DNA from: JAZLEZ01 sp045615505
Lineage (GTDB): Bacteria > Spirochaetota > Spirochaetia > Sphaerochaetales > Sphaerochaetaceae
DNA length: 20,022 nucleotides
Direction: 5' to 3'
NCBI GenBank assembly: GCA_045615505.1
Contig: JAZLEZ010000014.1
Span: 1 to 20,022 of the forward strand
The notes under the pieces were generated by a model that did no database searches, had not been told where the DNA came from, and saw only the letters and a list, made by a program, of their open reading frames with translations. Shown one piece after another: positions 1-5,837 of the stretch. The translations under genes and the position numbers were made by a program. Position 1 is the first letter of the stretch, and each line of letters begins with the position of its first letter.

Positions 1-143
1 CAATCCTTGAATTGAGAGTTTCTCCTGAAGATATCGGTAAGGTCATCGGAAAGCAGGGCAGAATTGCTAAGGCTCTCAGGACTATTCTGAGTGCTACTTC
101 AACCAAGACCGGCAAGCATGCCAGCCTGGAGATTCTTGACTGA
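1..143 (+). CDS. khpA: KH-domain RNA-binding protein, C-terminal end (KhpA/YlqC-like), partial
   Basis: This is the 3' end of a gene that begins before the window. Reading in frame from base 3 gives about 46 residues ending at a TGA at 141-143. The peptide contains the KH-domain core: a GKVIGKQGR segment with the GxxG loop that contacts single-stranded RNA, followed by the IAKALR helix. This matches the small single-KH protein (KhpA, formerly YlqC) usually encoded between rpsP and rimM in many bacteria. It lies directly upstream of rimM with a 5-base gap, as expected for that operon. The family binds RNA, often with KhpB/Jag, and affects cell division and ribosome-linked functions in Gram-positives; its role in spirochaetes is not established. 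The assignment is firm for the domain and good for the gene by context; the N-terminus cannot be seen. Confidence 0.88.
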   Translation, partial: ILELRVSPEDIGKVIGKQGRIAKALRTILSATSTKTGKHASLEILD

Positions 144-148
144 TCGGT

Positions 149-655
149 ATGAAACAGGTTCTTACAACCGGAATAATCAGATCCCCGCATGGAGTCAGAG
201 GTTTTCTTAAAGTTCATCCTCTGGCTGAAGATTTTTCACATTTCTTTAAGCTGAAGGAAGTAACTGTGGAGAAAAACTCCAGAAGGAAAAATCTGGTAAT
301 AGAAGAGATTCAGCATTTTAACGGAGAGCTTTTGATAAAGTTTGAGGGCATTGATAATCCGGAAGATGCTAAATTGCTGTCAGGTTGGGAGATACTGGTA
401 TCAAGAGAACAGGCAAGCAAGCTTGGAAAGAATCAGATATATATAGCTGACCTTATCGGGTTGAAGCTATTATATGATAATGAAGAATCCGGAGAGGTTG
501 TTTCAGTTATGGAAGGGGCTCAATCCCTTCTTCTGGAAGTCCGTTGCAAAGATTCAAAAATCAGACTTGTTCCGTATATGCTCGGAATTTTTGTTGATGA
601 TGTTGATCTTGAAAACGGAACTTTAAAGCTTCTCAGGAAGGATTTGGTGCAGTGA
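149..655 (+). CDS. rimM: Ribosome maturation factor RimM
   Basis: This encodes a 168-residue protein, the usual length for RimM, which helps assemble the head of the 30S subunit and binds ribosomal protein S19. The N-terminal RimM domain starts with the typical GIIRSPHGVRGFLKV segment (about residues 9-23). The C-terminal PRC-barrel begins near IYIADLIGLKL (about residue 98) and continues through the EVVSVMEGAQSLLLEV and RLVPYM regions. The ATG at 149 lies 5 bases after the khpA stop and has no strong Shine-Dalgarno of its own, so translation is probably coupled to khpA. The end overlaps trmD by four bases. The order KH protein, rimM, trmD, rplS is the conserved bacterial arrangement and supports the call. 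Confidence 0.96.
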   Translation: MKQVLTTGIIRSPHGVRGFLKVHPLAEDFSHFFKLKEVTVEKNSRRKNLVIEEIQHFNGELLIKFEGIDNPEDAKLLSGWEILVSREQASKLGKNQIYIADLIGLKLLYDNEESGEVVSVMEGAQSLLLEVRCKDSKIRLVPYMLGIFVDDVDLENGTLKLLRKDLVQ

Positions 656-1383
656 ATATTGATATTCTTACACTTTTTCCTGAAATGATGAGAGGATTCT
701 TCACGAATTCCATCATGGCAAGGGCCGTTGAATCGGGAATAATTTCCTACAATTTGTTGAATTGGCGGGATTTTACGACTGACCGGCACCACAAGTGCGA
801 TGATTCACCCTTTGGTGGGGGTGCGGGTATGGTCATTAAACCCGAACCGCTCTTCAAAGCTCTAAATCAGCTTGACGCCATGAATAAGCGTGTTATCTAT
901 GCTTCTCCTTCCGGAAAGCGGTTGACACAGGACTATGCCAGGGAATTAAGCCTTGAACCTGACTTGGTCTTTATCTGCGGCCATTACGAGGGTATTGACC
1001 AGAGGATTATCGACCGTTATGTGGATGATGAGATTTGTATAGGTGATTATGTGATAAGTTCAGGGGAAGTAGCCACCCTGGTGATTATTGATTCCGTTTA
1101 TCGGCTAATAGACGGAGTAATCACGGATTCTTCACTTGATGAAGAGAGCTTCACCGGCCCGTTGCTGGAGTACCCGCAGTACACCAGACCGGAAACCTAT
1201 TGCGGAATGTCTGTTCCTGATATATTATTGTCAGGGCACCACGCCAATATAGAGAAGTGGAGGCTGCTGAAAAGGCTTGAAAAGACTTTGTCCAACAGGC
1301 CTGATTTGCTGGAAGGTGCATCTTTGGATGCAGAAACTTCCGAATTATTAAAAGAATTAAAATTGACCAAGGGGCTAAGTTAA
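652..1383 (+). CDS. trmD: tRNA (guanine-N1)-methyltransferase TrmD
   Basis: TrmD transfers a methyl group from S-adenosylmethionine to G37 of tRNAs with G36-G37, which prevents +1 frameshifting. The 243-residue protein has the SPOUT trefoil-knot signatures: DDSPFGGGAGMVIKPEP (about 50-66), GHYEGIDQR (110-118), GDYVISSGE (131-139) and LEYPQYTRPE (172-181). R151 and D163 sit where the catalytic Arg and Asp of the family are expected. The start is GTG at 652 and overlaps the rimM stop as GTGA. A strong AGGAAGG site at 635-641, ten bases upstream, supports this non-ATG start. The tRNA-Pro gene at 4313-4384 carries G36-G37 and is a predicted substrate. Confidence 0.97.
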   Translation: MNIDILTLFPEMMRGFFTNSIMARAVESGIISYNLLNWRDFTTDRHHKCDDSPFGGGAGMVIKPEPLFKALNQLDAMNKRVIYASPSGKRLTQDYARELSLEPDLVFICGHYEGIDQRIIDRYVDDEICIGDYVISSGEVATLVIIDSVYRLIDGVITDSSLDEESFTGPLLEYPQYTRPETYCGMSVPDILLSGHHANIEKWRLLKRLEKTLSNRPDLLEGASLDAETSELLKELKLTKGLS

Positions 1384-1384
1384 A

Positions 1385-1744
1385 ATGGACTTGATTAAGG
1401 CTATTGAAGAACAGCAGATTAAAGCTGATGCAGAAAACTTCCATATCGGAGATACAGTTCGTGTATTCTTCAAGATAGTTGAAGGCGCTACGGAACGTGT
1501 TCAGGTTTATGAAGGAACCGTTATTGCAAAAAACAATTCAGGTGTTAGAAGAACATTTGTCGTAAGAAAGATTTCCTATGGTGTAGGTGTTGAGAGAATT
1601 TTTCCTCTTCATTCTCCCAGAGTTGAAAAGATAGAAGTTGTCAGACGCGGTAGAGTCAGAAGAGCCAAGCTTTATTACCTCAGAGATAAAGTCGGTAAAA
1701 ATGCTAAGGTCCCTGAGCAGATTCGCGGTCACAAGGGCATCTGA
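1385..1744 (+). CDS. rplS: 50S ribosomal protein L19
   Basis: This 119-residue protein is bL19, which sits at the interface between the 50S and 30S subunits. Recognisable segments are the IGDTVRVFFKIVEGATERVQVYEG strand region near residues 21-44 (read in parts), the GVGVERIFPLHSP motif near 68-80, and the basic VRRGRVRRAKLYYLRDKVGK tail (quoted in part). The ATG follows the trmD stop after one base, so it is probably translationally coupled. A purine-rich AAGGGG lies about ten bases upstream. It is the last gene before an intrinsic terminator at 1766-1795, which ends this ribosomal operon. Confidence 0.97.
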   Translation: MDLIKAIEEQQIKADAENFHIGDTVRVFFKIVEGATERVQVYEGTVIAKNNSGVRRTFVVRKISYGVGVERIFPLHSPRVEKIEVVRRGRVRRAKLYYLRDKVGKNAKVPEQIRGHKGI

Positions 1745-1765
1745 TTACAGAATTATTATCTACAA

Positions 1766-1795
1766 AGCGGAAGTTTGTCTTCCGCTATTTTTTTT
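1766..1795 (+). terminator. Intrinsic terminator after rplS
   Basis: A perfect 8-bp stem, AGCGGAAG (1766-1773) pairing with CTTCCGCT (1779-1786), encloses a 5-base loop and is followed by an A and eight Ts (1788-1795). It lies 21 bases past the rplS stop. The T-run ends only four bases before the yraN ATG, so transcription of yraN and coaD depends on read-through or on a promoter inside rplS that I cannot identify. Confidence 0.85.
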
Positions 1796-1799
1796 GTTT

Positions 1800-2147
1800 A
1801 TGAAAAATACTGTCGAAAAAGGTAAACTGTCTGAAAAACTTGTTTCTGATTATTTATGTAGGTCCGGATACGATATTCTTTGCAGAAATTTCAGGTCTGA
1901 ATCAGGTGAAATCGATGTAATAGCTTCAAAAGAAAATGTTATTTCTTTTGTTGAAGTTAAAAAAATGAGTTCCTGTTGGGATATCGCAGATATTTCGTAT
2001 AAAGTGGATAATGTAAAAAAATATAAGATTAAGACTACTGCATCTTCTTATCTTGCTCATCATAATGATATAAAATATGATTTAATCAGTTTTGATGTTG
2101 CTGCTGTTTATGGCAGTAGGATTGAATACTATAAAGGAGCTTTCTGA
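1800..2147 (+). CDS. yraN: YraN/UPF0102 family endonuclease-like protein
   Basis: This 115-residue protein matches the UPF0102 (YraN) family, a restriction-endonuclease-like fold of uncertain role that often sits near ribosomal or RNase H genes. The core signature is visible: RNFRSESGEIDVIA (about 29-42) and VISFVEVKK (about 47-55). The residues E37, D39, E52 and K54 fit the GE-x-D...E-x-K nuclease motif. The frame is open far upstream into rplS, but the family usually begins just before the KG-x-x-x-E segment, so I chose the ATG at 1800. No Shine-Dalgarno precedes it because the sequence just upstream is the T-run of the rplS terminator. Expression is therefore probably low or relies on read-through. 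The stop overlaps the next ATG by one base (TGATG), suggesting coupled translation. Function is inferred from the motif only. Confidence 0.82.
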   Translation: MKNTVEKGKLSEKLVSDYLCRSGYDILCRNFRSESGEIDVIASKENVISFVEVKKMSSCWDIADISYKVDNVKKYKIKTTASSYLAHHNDIKYDLISFDVAAVYGSRIEYYKGAF

Positions 2148-2539
2148 TGGCAGCCAAAAAGCATAAGAAACATTTCAATGGTATATATGAAAACAATGAG
2201 AAAAAAGAGCATCAGGTTTTTGCTGATGTTAATGTGCCTCAAATAATTGAGCCTAAGCCTGTATGTTCCATTTGCGGGGAGAGTATTCCTGCAATTATAG
2301 AGGCTATCAGGGAATCTGACGGTTCCTACAGTCATTTTGATTGTGTTTTGGAAAAAATCAGAAGAGAGTACAATGTTCAGGCTCCGGATACTGTTTCCTA
2401 TATTGGACATGGCAATTTTGCCGTTGTGTCAAAGAATACTGACGGTACAATGTTTTTCAAAGAAAAGATTCAATATGAAAGTAATGAGTCTTTTGCGGCA
2501 ATAAAGCAGTTTGTCGAGGATTCCAAGAGTAATGGATAA
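2147..2539 (+). CDS. Conserved-looking small protein with a CxxC...HxxC metal site
   Basis: I do not recognise a named family for this 130-residue protein. It has a very basic N-terminus (AAKKHKKH). Then comes a likely zinc site: C40 and C43 in VCSICGES, then H63 and C66 in YSHFDC, a spacing that suits a treble-clef or zinc-knuckle fold. The C-terminal half has mixed beta-rich sequence, including YIGHGNFAVVSK and GTMFFKEKIQYE. There is no signal peptide or membrane segment. The ATG overlaps the yraN stop, a GGAG at 2136-2139 serves as ribosome binding site, and the 3' end overlaps coaD by eight bases. It is thus embedded in a translationally coupled trio. A nucleic-acid-binding role is plausible from the basic end and metal site but is inference only. 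Confidence 0.8.
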   Translation: MAAKKHKKHFNGIYENNEKKEHQVFADVNVPQIIEPKPVCSICGESIPAIIEAIRESDGSYSHFDCVLEKIRREYNVQAPDTVSYIGHGNFAVVSKNTDGTMFFKEKIQYESNESFAAIKQFVEDSKSNG

Positions 2540-3020
2540 TACTGTTGCTATGTTCCCCGGATCTTTTGACCCTCCTACTTCGGGGCATATTGATATAATC
2601 AACAGAGCATGCAATCTCTTCAGAAAAGTTTTTGTTGTTATAGGTGTGAATGATTCAAAGTCTTATTTGTTTTCGTCAGAAGAGCGAAAGAATATGCTAT
2701 GTTCTGTTTTTTCCGGAAATGAGAAAGTAGAAGTAGTTGTCTGGTACGGTTTATCTGTAGATTTTGCTAAGGTGCATAATATCGGTGTAATGATACGCGG
2801 AATCCGTGATATTTCTGACTGTAAGTATGAACTTGATATGTTTGAGACGAATAAGAATCTTTTTCCTGATATTGATGTCATTTTCTTACCGAGTAATCCG
2901 ATGTATAAAACAGTCAGCAGCTCAGCTGTCAAAAAACTGGCTTCTGAATTTGAAGATTACAGTTCTGCGGTGCCAGAATGCATCCTGTCAGAGTTATCAA
3001 AAAAACTCCGCTCTTGTTGA
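2532..3020 (+). CDS. coaD: Phosphopantetheine adenylyltransferase CoaD
   Basis: CoaD adenylates 4'-phosphopantetheine to dephospho-CoA, the penultimate step of coenzyme A synthesis. The 162-residue length is typical. The nucleotidyltransferase signature is AMFPGSFDPPTSGHIDII near the N-terminus, with the T/H-x-G-H motif as TSGH. RGIRDISDCKYELDM (about 88-102) and VSSSAVKKLA (about 130-139, equivalent to the ISST-x-V-R motif) are also present. The frame is open back to a TTG at 2511, but the ATG at 2532 is chosen because family members begin a few residues before the FPGSFDP segment. It overlaps the upstream small gene by eight bases. CoA is the donor of the phosphopantetheine arm on the acyl carrier protein encoded 250 bases downstream. 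Confidence 0.95.
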   Translation: MDNTVAMFPGSFDPPTSGHIDIINRACNLFRKVFVVIGVNDSKSYLFSSEERKNMLCSVFSGNEKVEVVVWYGLSVDFAKVHNIGVMIRGIRDISDCKYELDMFETNKNLFPDIDVIFLPSNPMYKTVSSSAVKKLASEFEDYSSAVPECILSELSKKLRSC

Positions 3021-3045
3021 CTTATTGTAATATTTTATATATTCT
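3017..3045 (+). promoter_or_regulatory. Putative sigma-70 promoter for rpmF-acpP-rnc
   Basis: TTGACT at 3017-3022 (5 of 6 bases of the -35 consensus), a 17-base spacer and TATTCT at 3040-3045 (4 of 6) lie in the only gap between coaD and rpmF. The -35 overlaps the coaD stop codon. Predicted transcription would start near 3052, leaving a leader of about 35 bases with an AGAGG ribosome binding site at 3076-3080. Confidence 0.42.
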
Positions 3046-3086
3046 CACAATGTTGTAAAAAGAATTTATTATTTCAGAGGTAAAAC

Positions 3087-3269
3087 ATGGCAACACCAAA
3101 ATATAAGACTTCTAAAGCGTCAGCAGCTTCCAGAAAGGCTGCAAATATGAAACTTGCACAGCCTACACTTACAAAGTGTACAAAGTGCGGTTCTCTTATC
3201 CTTCCTCATCGTGTATGCCCTAAATGCGGTTACTATAAGGGTGTTCAGGTAGTGAATCCGGAGGAATAA
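3087..3269 (+). CDS. rpmF: 50S ribosomal protein L32
   Basis: This 60-residue basic protein is bL32. It starts with the family's ATPKYKTSKASAASRKA-type N-terminus and carries a zinc ribbon made of CTKCG (about 31-35) and CPKCGYY (about 44-50), the four-cysteine (C+) form of L32. The start is supported by AGAGG at 3076-3080, six bases upstream. acpP follows after three bases. In many bacteria rpmF heads a fatty-acid synthesis cluster (plsX, fab genes, acpP); here acpP comes directly after it. Confidence 0.97.
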   Translation: MATPKYKTSKASAASRKAANMKLAQPTLTKCTKCGSLILPHRVCPKCGYYKGVQVVNPEE

Positions 3270-3272
3270 TCC

Positions 3273-3512
3273 ATGGATAAAAATGTATTATTTGAAAAAG
3301 TTCAGTCAATTATTGCTGAAAAATTGGCTATTGATAAAGATTCTGTAAAGATGTCTTCTTCATTTGTTAATGACCTTAAGGCTGACAGTATGGATATTCT
3401 TGATCTTGTCAGCGGTTTTGAGGAAGAATTCAATATTTCCATTCCTGACGAGAAGGGCAGAACCTTTGAAACAGTTCAGGAAGCAGTCGATTATCTGTCA
3501 ACTATTGTTTGA
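3273..3512 (+). CDS. acpP: Acyl carrier protein
   Basis: This is a 79-residue acidic helical protein that carries growing fatty acyl chains on a phosphopantetheine arm. The attachment serine is S39 in the KADSMDILDLV segment, where the usual DSL is DSM, a common variant. The rest follows the family: GFEEEFNISIPDEKG, then TVQEAVDYL near the end. A strong GGAGG within the end of rpmF lies about eight bases before the ATG. The stop is followed within two bases by the rnc ATG, a frequent arrangement because acpP and rnc are neighbours in many bacteria. Confidence 0.97.
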   Translation: MDKNVLFEKVQSIIAEKLAIDKDSVKMSSSFVNDLKADSMDILDLVSGFEEEFNISIPDEKGRTFETVQEAVDYLSTIV

Positions 3513-3514
3513 CT

Positions 3515-4252
3515 ATGTTCAGAGTAATCGCCAACGGGGCTCCGGAAATCTCAGATAAGAGAATGAAGGAGCTTTTATTTTTCCAAAAGAAGAATAATCT
3601 GAAATTCCGCAATATTACATTGTTGGAGAATGCTCTTATTCATTCATCTTATGCAAATGAGGCTAAAGATTCCGGTATTACCGATAACGAGCGTCTGGAG
3701 TTTCTTGGTGACAGTGTTCTTTCTCTTACCATTTCAAAATGGTTATACGAGAATATGAATGTTAATGAGGGTGAGTGTACAAGAATCAGAAGTTTTGTCG
3801 TAAGTGAAGAGGCTCTCTCAAAAGTTGCTGCAAAAATGGATCTTGATAAGTATATTCTTATGGGTAAGGGTGAAGAACAGACCGGAGGAAGACATAAAAA
3901 AGCTATTCTGGCAGACTGTACTGAGGCTGTATTTGCCGCAATATTTCTTGACAGAGGTTTTGCTGCTGCCCGTGAATTCATTATCAGTCAACTGATGGAT
4001 GAGATTCAACTTGTTCTGGAAAACAGACACCATAAAGATTACAAAACTATGCTTCAGGAGTATGTTCAGAAAAAATATAAGATTGTTCCCACATATACTC
4101 TTGTAAAAGCTGAAGGTCCGGAACATAATCAGAGTTTTTTCTACACTGTTTCATTCAATAATAAAACTTTCGGACCTGAATGCGGTCATAATAAAAAAGA
4201 CGCCGAGCAGAATGTTGCTCAAAGTGCCTGTAAAACACTAAATCTGAATTGA
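3515..4252 (+). CDS. rnc: Ribonuclease III
   Basis: RNase III cleaves double-stranded RNA and processes rRNA precursors and structured mRNAs. The protein is about 245 residues. The catalytic domain holds the signature NERLEFLGDSVLSL (about 58-71) and the second acidic motif DCTEAVFAAIFLDRGF (about 128-143), which supply the metal-binding Glu and Asp residues. A double-stranded RNA-binding domain follows (about 175-245), with KTMLQEYVQKK and the KKDAEQNVAQSACKTL helix. I use the ATG at 3515; a TTG at 3509 would add two residues, and an internal ATG at 3563 would shorten it and still leave the domain whole. The gene ends at the shared terminator at 4280-4308 and faces cca and the tRNA gene. Confidence 0.96.
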   Translation: MFRVIANGAPEISDKRMKELLFFQKKNNLKFRNITLLENALIHSSYANEAKDSGITDNERLEFLGDSVLSLTISKWLYENMNVNEGECTRIRSFVVSEEALSKVAAKMDLDKYILMGKGEEQTGGRHKKAILADCTEAVFAAIFLDRGFAAAREFIISQLMDEIQLVLENRHHKDYKTMLQEYVQKKYKIVPTYTLVKAEGPEHNQSFFYTVSFNNKTFGPECGHNKKDAEQNVAQSACKTLNLN

Positions 4253-4279
4253 TGAAAAATTGCGGGAGCCTGAAAAATC

Positions 4280-4308
4280 AAAGGGTGCTGAGTTCTGCAC
4301 CCTTTTTT
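4280..4308. terminator. Bidirectional terminator between rnc and the cca-tRNA-Pro unit
   Basis: AAGGGTGC (4281-4288) pairs perfectly with GCACCCTT (4297-4304) around an 8-base loop, and a flanking A-T pair extends the stem. On the plus strand it runs into six Ts, ending rnc. Read on the minus strand, the same hairpin starts a few bases after the tRNA 3' end and is followed by a TTTGATTTTT tract, so it should also end the cca-tRNA transcript. Confidence 0.85.
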
Positions 4309-4312
4309 GTAT

Positions 4313-4384
4313 CGGGCAGAGTGGGTTCGAACCACCGGCCTTCTGGTCCCTAACCAGACGCGCTAGCCTCTGCGCTACTGCCCG
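4313..4384 (-). tRNA. tRNA-Pro, anticodon AGG, no encoded CCA
   Basis: The minus strand folds into a full 72-base cloverleaf. The acceptor stem CGGGCAG/CTGCCCG has seven perfect pairs. The D-arm is GCGC-AGAGGCTA-GCGC, the anticodon stem is TCTGG/CCAGA with loop TTAGGGA, the variable loop has five bases, and the T-arm is GGTGG-TTCGAAC-CCACT with one G-U pair. The anticodon is AGG (bases 4351-4349), which reads CCU. C1-G72 and the following A73 (base 4312) are the bacterial proline identity elements. The next bases are TAC, so CCA must be added enzymatically. U8 (4377) and G36-G37 are present as targets for ThiI and TrmD. The 5' ten bases overlap the end of the cca reading frame on the same strand, so the tRNA is probably cut from the cca transcript. 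An A34 proline anticodon is unusual in bacteria. Confidence 0.95.
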
Positions 4385-5733
4385 TTGCGAGAAATATTAT
4401 TGTATAAAATCAAAGAATGTTCAATAAGGTTGTCTTTAATATTTTCAGATGAGTCTTCAATAACTCTATCTAGCAGTGAATTGAGTATCTTTCCGATAAT
4501 AGGACCGTCGTTTATTCCCAGTGCTTTTAAGTCATTTCCGTTTATTGCAAGGTCTTTGACTGTAAGCGGTTCTTCTTGAGCTTTACGGATTCTCTCAATG
4601 AATTCATCGTATTCCCTTACTTTTGATTTGCCTTCTGAAGCAATTTGATCGCACCATTGAAGTTCAAAAAGCTGATTGATATTATCTTTCCCTACACGGT
4701 TTATGAATCTTTTAACAGCCCCGTCAGTCCAGCATGAATCATATTTTACCATATGATTGGCAATCAGTATTTTTGTCTTATCTATGGTTTTATAGGAACA
4801 CTTGAGGCATTTCAGGATTTTTTCAGCACAAATTGCACCGATTTCATCATGATTCGGGAAATGGATGGCTCCGTATTCATCTGTTTTCATAGTATTGTAC
4901 TTGCCTATATCATGCAGAAGTAATGCCAGACGGACATCTGTATCGTAATTCAGGCTTGCTGCAGCATCAATGCTTTTGAAAATATGTTCAAGTACATCGG
5001 ATGCAATGGCTTTTTCCTGTCTGATATTTCTGCACAATGCAAGTTCCGGTATTATTTCCTTCAATAAACCGGTTTCTTCCATAAGTCTTAATCCCTTTAC
5101 CGGATGCTTTGTCTGAAGAGTCTTTATAAGTTCATCGCAGATTCTTTCTTTTGAAATTCTGTTGATGGCAGAGGACAATTCCATTGATGCAGCCTTTGTG
5201 TCGGAATCAACATTGAAATTCAGCTTGGCGGCAAACCGACACATGCGCATAAGTCTTAATGCATCTTCCGTAAAACGCTCATGGGGATTGCCGATTGCTC
5301 TTATTGTTTTTGATTTTAAGTCTTCTATTCCGTTGAATAAATCGGTGATTATTCCGGAATTGCAATCAGAAGCAAAAGCATTGACTGTAAAATCTCTTCT
5401 TGAAAGGTCTTCTTCAAGATTTCTTACATAGGTAACATTATCAGGATGCCTTGAATCCGAGTAGTCCGATTCCGTTCTGTATGTTGTAACTTCAAATGAA
5501 TTGCCTTTGAAAAGTACTGTAACAGTACCGTGTTCTATGCCTGTGGGTATGGTTTTTCTGAATAATGATATAACTTCCTCAGGTAATGCATCCGTACAGA
5601 AATCGTAATCGTGATTTTCCATTCCCAAAAGAAAATCCCTGACAGCCCCACCCACAACATAAAGCTCAAATCCGTTTTCTTTGAATATCGAGGCAAATTC
5701 TCTTATGGTTTTGGAAACAGGAAATTTTTTCAT
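4375..5733 (-). CDS. cca: CCA-adding tRNA nucleotidyltransferase with HD domain
   Basis: The 452-residue protein builds or repairs the 3' CCA end of tRNAs. It is a class II nucleotidyltransferase: LYVVGGAVRDFLLG (about 24-37) with the metal-binding DYD at 42-44, then RRDFTVNAF (112-120), the base-selecting EDALRLMRMCRFAAKL helix (156-171), and a downstream HD domain with LLLHDIGK (271-278). This matches the HD-containing bacterial CCA enzymes better than PcnB-type polymerases. The start ATG at 5733 has only a weak ribosome binding site. The last residues, NGQ and TAG, extend into the tRNA-Pro acceptor stem, so gene and tRNA share ten bases. A dedicated CCA-adding enzyme fits the absence of an encoded CCA in that tRNA. 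A second class II nucleotidyltransferase (17957-19045) is more like a poly(A) polymerase. Division into separate A- and CC-adding enzymes cannot be excluded. Confidence 0.9.
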   Translation of the reverse strand: MKKFPVSKTIREFASIFKENGFELYVVGGAVRDFLLGMENHDYDFCTDALPEEVISLFRKTIPTGIEHGTVTVLFKGNSFEVTTYRTESDYSDSRHPDNVTYVRNLEEDLSRRDFTVNAFASDCNSGIITDLFNGIEDLKSKTIRAIGNPHERFTEDALRLMRMCRFAAKLNFNVDSDTKAASMELSSAINRISKERICDELIKTLQTKHPVKGLRLMEETGLLKEIIPELALCRNIRQEKAIASDVLEHIFKSIDAAASLNYDTDVRLALLLHDIGKYNTMKTDEYGAIHFPNHDEIGAICAEKILKCLKCSYKTIDKTKILIANHMVKYDSCWTDGAVKRFINRVGKDNINQLFELQWCDQIASEGKSKVREYDEFIERIRKAQEEPLTVKDLAINGNDLKALGINDGPIIGKILNSLLDRVIEDSSENIKDNLIEHSLILYNNISRNGQ

Positions 5734-5777
5734 ACAGGAATGATAACAAAATAGGACTGTGTTTTAAAGTGCTCCAC

Positions 5778-5806
5778 TTGTTGTAGAATTGCCAATTATA
5801 TATACT
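5778..5806 (+). promoter_or_regulatory. Putative promoter of the ileS-lipoprotein-trpS operon
   Basis: TTGTTG at 5778-5783, a 17-base spacer and TATACT at 5801-5806 (5 of 6 of the -10 consensus) lie in the 104-base gap between the divergent cca and ileS genes. Start of transcription would be near 5813. An alternative pairing is TTGCCA at 5789-5794 with GATTAT at 5813-5818. A GGGAG ribosome binding site at 5827-5831 precedes the ileS ATG by six bases. No T-box-like leader is present, as the gap is too short. Confidence 0.42.
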
Positions 5807-5837
5807 TAATACGATTATACTATATAGGGAGTATTAT

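Noticed and set aside
1638..1799. Open extension of the yraN frame upstream into rplS
   Set aside because: The extra 54 residues overlap rplS and the terminator, and do not fit the family's usual N-terminus; the ATG at 1800 does.
2511..2531. TTG start for coaD
   Set aside because: It adds seven residues before the normal CoaD start, and the ATG at 2532 fits the family better.
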